A DNA stretch of 8,674 bases from Acidiferrobacter sp. Its GTDB lineage: Bacteria; Pseudomonadota; Gammaproteobacteria; Acidiferrobacterales; Acidiferrobacteraceae. The translations under genes and the position numbers were made by a program. The notes below the pieces were generated by a model. It was given only the letters and a program-made list of their open reading frames with translations. It did no database searches and had not been told where the DNA came from. The stretch covers positions 1 through 8,674 of the forward strand of contig DAHWGZ010000064.1 in the NCBI GenBank assembly GCA_027335965.1. Reading direction: 5' to 3'. This document shows, piece by piece, positions 6,421 through 8,674 of the stretch; positions within the stretch are counted from its first letter, which is position 1; every line of letters begins with the position of its first letter.

Positions 6421-6978
6421 ATGGCGCAAGACCCGAACGCGCTCGTCTGGATCGATCTGGAAATGACCGGACTGCGTCCGGACACCGACGCCATTATCGA
6501 GATCGCCACGGTGGTGACCGATAGCGATCTCAATATCGTGGGCGAGGGTCCGGTGCTCGCCATTCATCAGCCCGAATCCATTCTGCAGGGCATGGATGAT
6601 TGGAACCAGCGCACCCACGGACACTCCGGGCTCATTGAGCGGATCCGCGCAACGACCATGGACGCGACCGAGGCCGAGCGCCAGACGCTGGCCTTCCTCG
6701 AGCCGTTGGTGCCCAAGAACCGCTCGCCCTTGTGCGGTAACAGTATCTGCCAGGACCGGCGTTTCCTGGCGCGCCTCATGCCGACCCTGGAATCCTACGT
6801 GCATTACCGGAATCTGGATGTAAGCAGCGTCAAGGAGCTGGTGCGGCGCTGGCGCCCGGAATTGTGCGCGGGTTTCGTCAAACAGAATACCCATCGGGCC
6901 CTCGACGACATCCTGGAGTCGATAGCCGAGTTGCGATATTACCGCCAGCATCTCTTTCCGACCCATGGTGGCACCTAA
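6421..6978 (+). CDS. orn: Oligoribonuclease
   Basis: 3'-to-5' exoribonuclease of the DEDDh (RNase T/DnaQ) superfamily that degrades 2-5 nt RNA fragments, especially dinucleotides such as pGpG, finishing mRNA decay and cyclic-di-GMP turnover. The 185-residue product is typical in length. Catalytic residues read as D12 and E14 (WIDLEMTGL), D112 (CQDRRFL), H158 and D162 (NTHRALDDI); the [16 protein letters not shown] segment is characteristic. ATG 6421 is used because GGAG (6411-6414) is 6 nt upstream; a GTG at 6409 is in frame but sits on that site. The next gene starts inside its last codons (14-bp overlap), so the two are one transcription unit. Confidence 0.97.
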   Translation: MAQDPNALVWIDLEMTGLRPDTDAIIEIATVVTDSDLNIVGEGPVLAIHQPESILQGMDDWNQRTHGHSGLIERIRATTMDATEAERQTLAFLEPLVPKNRSPLCGNSICQDRRFLARLMPTLESYVHYRNLDVSSVKELVRRWRPELCAGFVKQNTHRALDDILESIAELRYYRQHLFPTHGGT

Positions 6979-8368
6979 GCCTCCATCGCAGCCGGTTTAT
7001 GCGCCCGCGCCCCGCGCCCTTTGGGCGGTCGAGGCGCAGGGCGCCGGAATGGTGGCGGATACCATAGATCACCGCATGGCGGCGGGAGTGATGCAGTTCG
7101 TGACGCGCATCCTCCCGCGGCTTGCGCGGATCGCGATACTCGTCGGGCCTGGAGGCAACGGACGCCAGGCATTGGCGCTTGCCGAACGCTACGCAAAGAC
7201 CAGGATCGAAGTGACCCTCGTGCGCCCGGGCGACGCCGTCGATGCCGAGGAACTGCATGGCCATGACGCCTTGATCGACGGGCTGATAGGGACCGGCCTC
7301 AATGGCCCTTTGTCCGCGGTCTACCGCGACCTCATCGGGCGCGCGCATGCCAGCCGGCGTCCCATCATCGCGCTCGATGGCCCAACCGGACTCGATCTTC
7401 GCGCCGGCCGTCCCCAGTCGGGGGGGCTGCGCGCGGACTACACGGTGTTTTGCGGGGGGGCGAAGATCGGCGCCCTGACCGGCGCGGGCCGCGCCTTGTG
7501 CGGCGACACGACCACCATCGATGTCGGGCAGCCTTATCCGGCTGGGTACCTGCGCGCGCTGATACCCGACGATGCCGATCTTCGCGTCCTGCTCCCGCCA
7601 CGACCAGTCGATATGCATAAGGGGAACGCCGGCACGCTCGTGATCGCCGGTGGCGGCGCGGGGATGCCGGGGGCGGTGCGGCTTGCCGCCGTTGCCGCCT
7701 ATCGCATCGGCGCGGGGCTCGTGGTGGCGGGTGTCCATGAACGTAACGCCGAGGTCCTGGCGGCGGCTTTCCCCGAATGCATCGCCTATGCGGCCTCCTC
7801 CGCGGAGCTCCCATGGGGGAGGGCGCAGGCGGTATTGGTCGGTTCCGGGCTCGGCCGCGGAGATTGGGCGCAAGACGTGTGGCAGCGAGCGCGGATCCTG
7901 GGGCGGCCCATGGTCGTGGATGGGGACGGCCTCTATTGGCTGGCGCAAGCACCCGAATTGCGTTCCGACTGGGTCCTGACCCCGCATGAGGGCGAGGCGG
8001 CCCGCCTGCTTGGGGTCACAAGCGCGGACGTGGCCGGAGACCGGCCGGCGGCCGCCGTGGAACTGCAGCGCCGTTATGGCGGCGCCTGTGTCCTGAAGGG
8101 CGCGGGGACCTTGGTGGCGGGCGACGATATCCTCTGGTTGTGCCCGTTCGGCAATCCCGGGATGGCGACCGCCGGCATGGGTGACGTCTTGGCGGGGACG
8201 GTCGCCGGCCTCATGGCTCAGGGCCTCTCGAATCTGGCGGCTGCGCGCCTCGGGACCTTCGTGCATGCGCGCGCCGGCGATCTCGCGGTGATGCATGGGC
8301 CACCGCGCGGCCTTCTGGCTTCCGATGTGGCCGCAAAGCTGCGCGGCGTGCTGGGGGGCCTGTGTTGA
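6965..8368 (+). CDS. nnr: Bifunctional NAD(P)H-hydrate epimerase/dehydratase (YjeF family)
   Basis: Repairs hydrated NADH and NADPH: the N-terminal YjeF_N domain interconverts R and S forms of NAD(P)HX, and the C-terminal ribokinase-like domain dehydrates the S form with ADP. The C-terminal half is convincing: [13 protein letters not shown] (218-230), [18 protein letters not shown] (236-253), [12 protein letters not shown] (339-350), LKGAGT (377-382) and [16 protein letters not shown] (396-411) with the catalytic Asp at 407. DGDGLYWL (319-326) replaces the more common DADALNLL. The N-terminal half is short and divergent: the usual NNGGDG loop reads [10 protein letters not shown] (61-70), and the leading VR-LD and LME-AG segments are barely recognisable, although GTGLNGPL and DGPTGLD remain. 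Total 467 residues against roughly 490-515 for common homologues. ATG 6965 overlaps orn; ATG 7049 is an alternative. It overlaps tsaE by about 7 bp. Confidence 0.9.
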   Translation: MVAPKPPSQPVYAPAPRALWAVEAQGAGMVADTIDHRMAAGVMQFVTRILPRLARIAILVGPGGNGRQALALAERYAKTRIEVTLVRPGDAVDAEELHGHDALIDGLIGTGLNGPLSAVYRDLIGRAHASRRPIIALDGPTGLDLRAGRPQSGGLRADYTVFCGGAKIGALTGAGRALCGDTTTIDVGQPYPAGYLRALIPDDADLRVLLPPRPVDMHKGNAGTLVIAGGGAGMPGAVRLAAVAAYRIGAGLVVAGVHERNAEVLAAAFPECIAYAASSAELPWGRAQAVLVGSGLGRGDWAQDVWQRARILGRPMVVDGDGLYWLAQAPELRSDWVLTPHEGEAARLLGVTSADVAGDRPAAAVELQRRYGGACVLKGAGTLVAGDDILWLCPFGNPGMATAGMGDVLAGTVAGLMAQGLSNLAAARLGTFVHARAGDLAVMHGPPRGLLASDVAAKLRGVLGGLC

Positions 8369-8674
8369 CCGTGCCGTTGTCCGACCTGTCGCAGACGACG
8401 CGTCTTGGGCAGGCGCTCGCGCGCGCCCTGCGTGCCGGCGACCAGATCGTCTTGCGCGGTGATCTCGGTTGCGGCAAGACGACGTTGGCGGGCGCGATCA
8501 TCCAGGCGCTCGGTGCCCCGGGGCCCGTGAAAAGTCCCACTTACACGCTGATTGAAGAGTACGAGCTGGGGGGCTTGCGGGTCGTGCATGCCGACCTCTA
8601 TCGGCTGAACGAGCCGACGGAATTGGAGACGCTCGGTTGGTGGGACTATCAGGATGGTCGCACGCTCATGCTCG
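8362..8674 (+). CDS. tsaE: tRNA t6A37 biosynthesis ATPase TsaE, 3'-truncated by window end
   Basis: P-loop ATPase that works with TsaB and TsaD in adding threonylcarbamoyl to A37 of ANN-decoding tRNAs. The visible 104 residues include Walker A GDLGCGKT (33-40), SPTYTLIEEY (58-67), HADLYRL (76-82) and the ELETLGWWDY segment (87-96), all diagnostic; complete family members are about 150 residues, so roughly a third is missing to the right. Cys replaces the common Ala in the P-loop (GCGKT). The start is either GTG 8362 or TTG 8365 (TTGA overlap with the nnr stop), both served by the G-run at 8353-8358; GTG 8371 is less likely. The overlap with nnr indicates an operon, and the orn-nnr-tsaE grouping matches the neighbourhood in E. 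coli. Confidence 0.92.
   Translation, partial: MLTVPLSDLSQTTRLGQALARALRAGDQIVLRGDLGCGKTTLAGAIIQALGAPGPVKSPTYTLIEEYELGGLRVVHADLYRLNEPTELETLGWWDYQDGRTLML

Noticed and set aside
6878..8296. Long 472-codon open frame antisense to orn and nnr
   Set aside because: It is opposite well-recognised genes in GC-rich DNA, is rich in Arg/Pro/His/Gly as expected for a shadow frame, has no recognisable domain and no good ribosome binding site.
1..8674. CRISPR array, tRNA or rRNA genes, toxin-antitoxin or defence system
   Set aside because: No regularly spaced repeats, no tRNA cloverleaf pattern and no suitable protein families were seen on either strand.

Overview
The window looks like chromosomal DNA of a GC-rich proteobacterium, most likely a gammaproteobacterium or close relative. 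The evidence is the gene order SRP RNA-dnaX-ybaB-recR and the grouping orn-nnr-tsaE, both familiar from that class, plus high GC content and strong GC bias at third codon positions. I cannot name the species from the sequence alone; an acidophilic or sulfur-oxidising lineage would fit but is a guess.

Region by region: (1) Positions 1 to about 1923 hold an apparently intact insertion sequence of the IS1634 (IS4-like DDE) type, with its 567-residue transposase on the minus strand. Just inside its right end is an A/T-flanked hairpin that could block outside transcription from entering the transposase gene. (2) About 1951-2003 is a short stretch resembling a terminus of an IS21-type element, with no coding part left. 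(3) 2036-2941 (minus) encodes an inward-rectifier-type potassium channel (KirBac) with a TIGYG filter. (4) About 3050-3165 is the 4.5S/SRP RNA gene, running almost directly into dnaX. (5) dnaX-ybaB-recR (3187-5788, plus) is a tightly packed DNA replication and repair operon: a 4-bp overlap, then a 2-bp gap. (6) recR converges, with only 7 bp between the stop codons, on a minus-strand pterin-4a-carbinolamine dehydratase gene (5796-6128). (7) A 292-bp GC-rich divergent intergenic region follows. (8) orn-nnr-tsaE (6421 to the right edge, plus) forms a second overlapping operon: oligoribonuclease, a bifunctional NAD(P)HX repair enzyme, and the t6A-synthesis ATPase, cut off by the window end.

The genes work in ordinary housekeeping: clamp loading (DnaX), recombinational repair (RecR, with YbaB as nucleoid-associated partner), protein targeting (SRP RNA), terminal RNA decay (Orn), nicotinamide cofactor repair (Nnr) and tRNA modification (TsaE). 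I do not see a convincing undescribed system. The points most worth a second look are the shortened, motif-degenerate epimerase half of Nnr, the layered mobile-element remains at 1-2003 (possibly including a long target duplication), and the SRP RNA gene abutting dnaX without a visible terminator.
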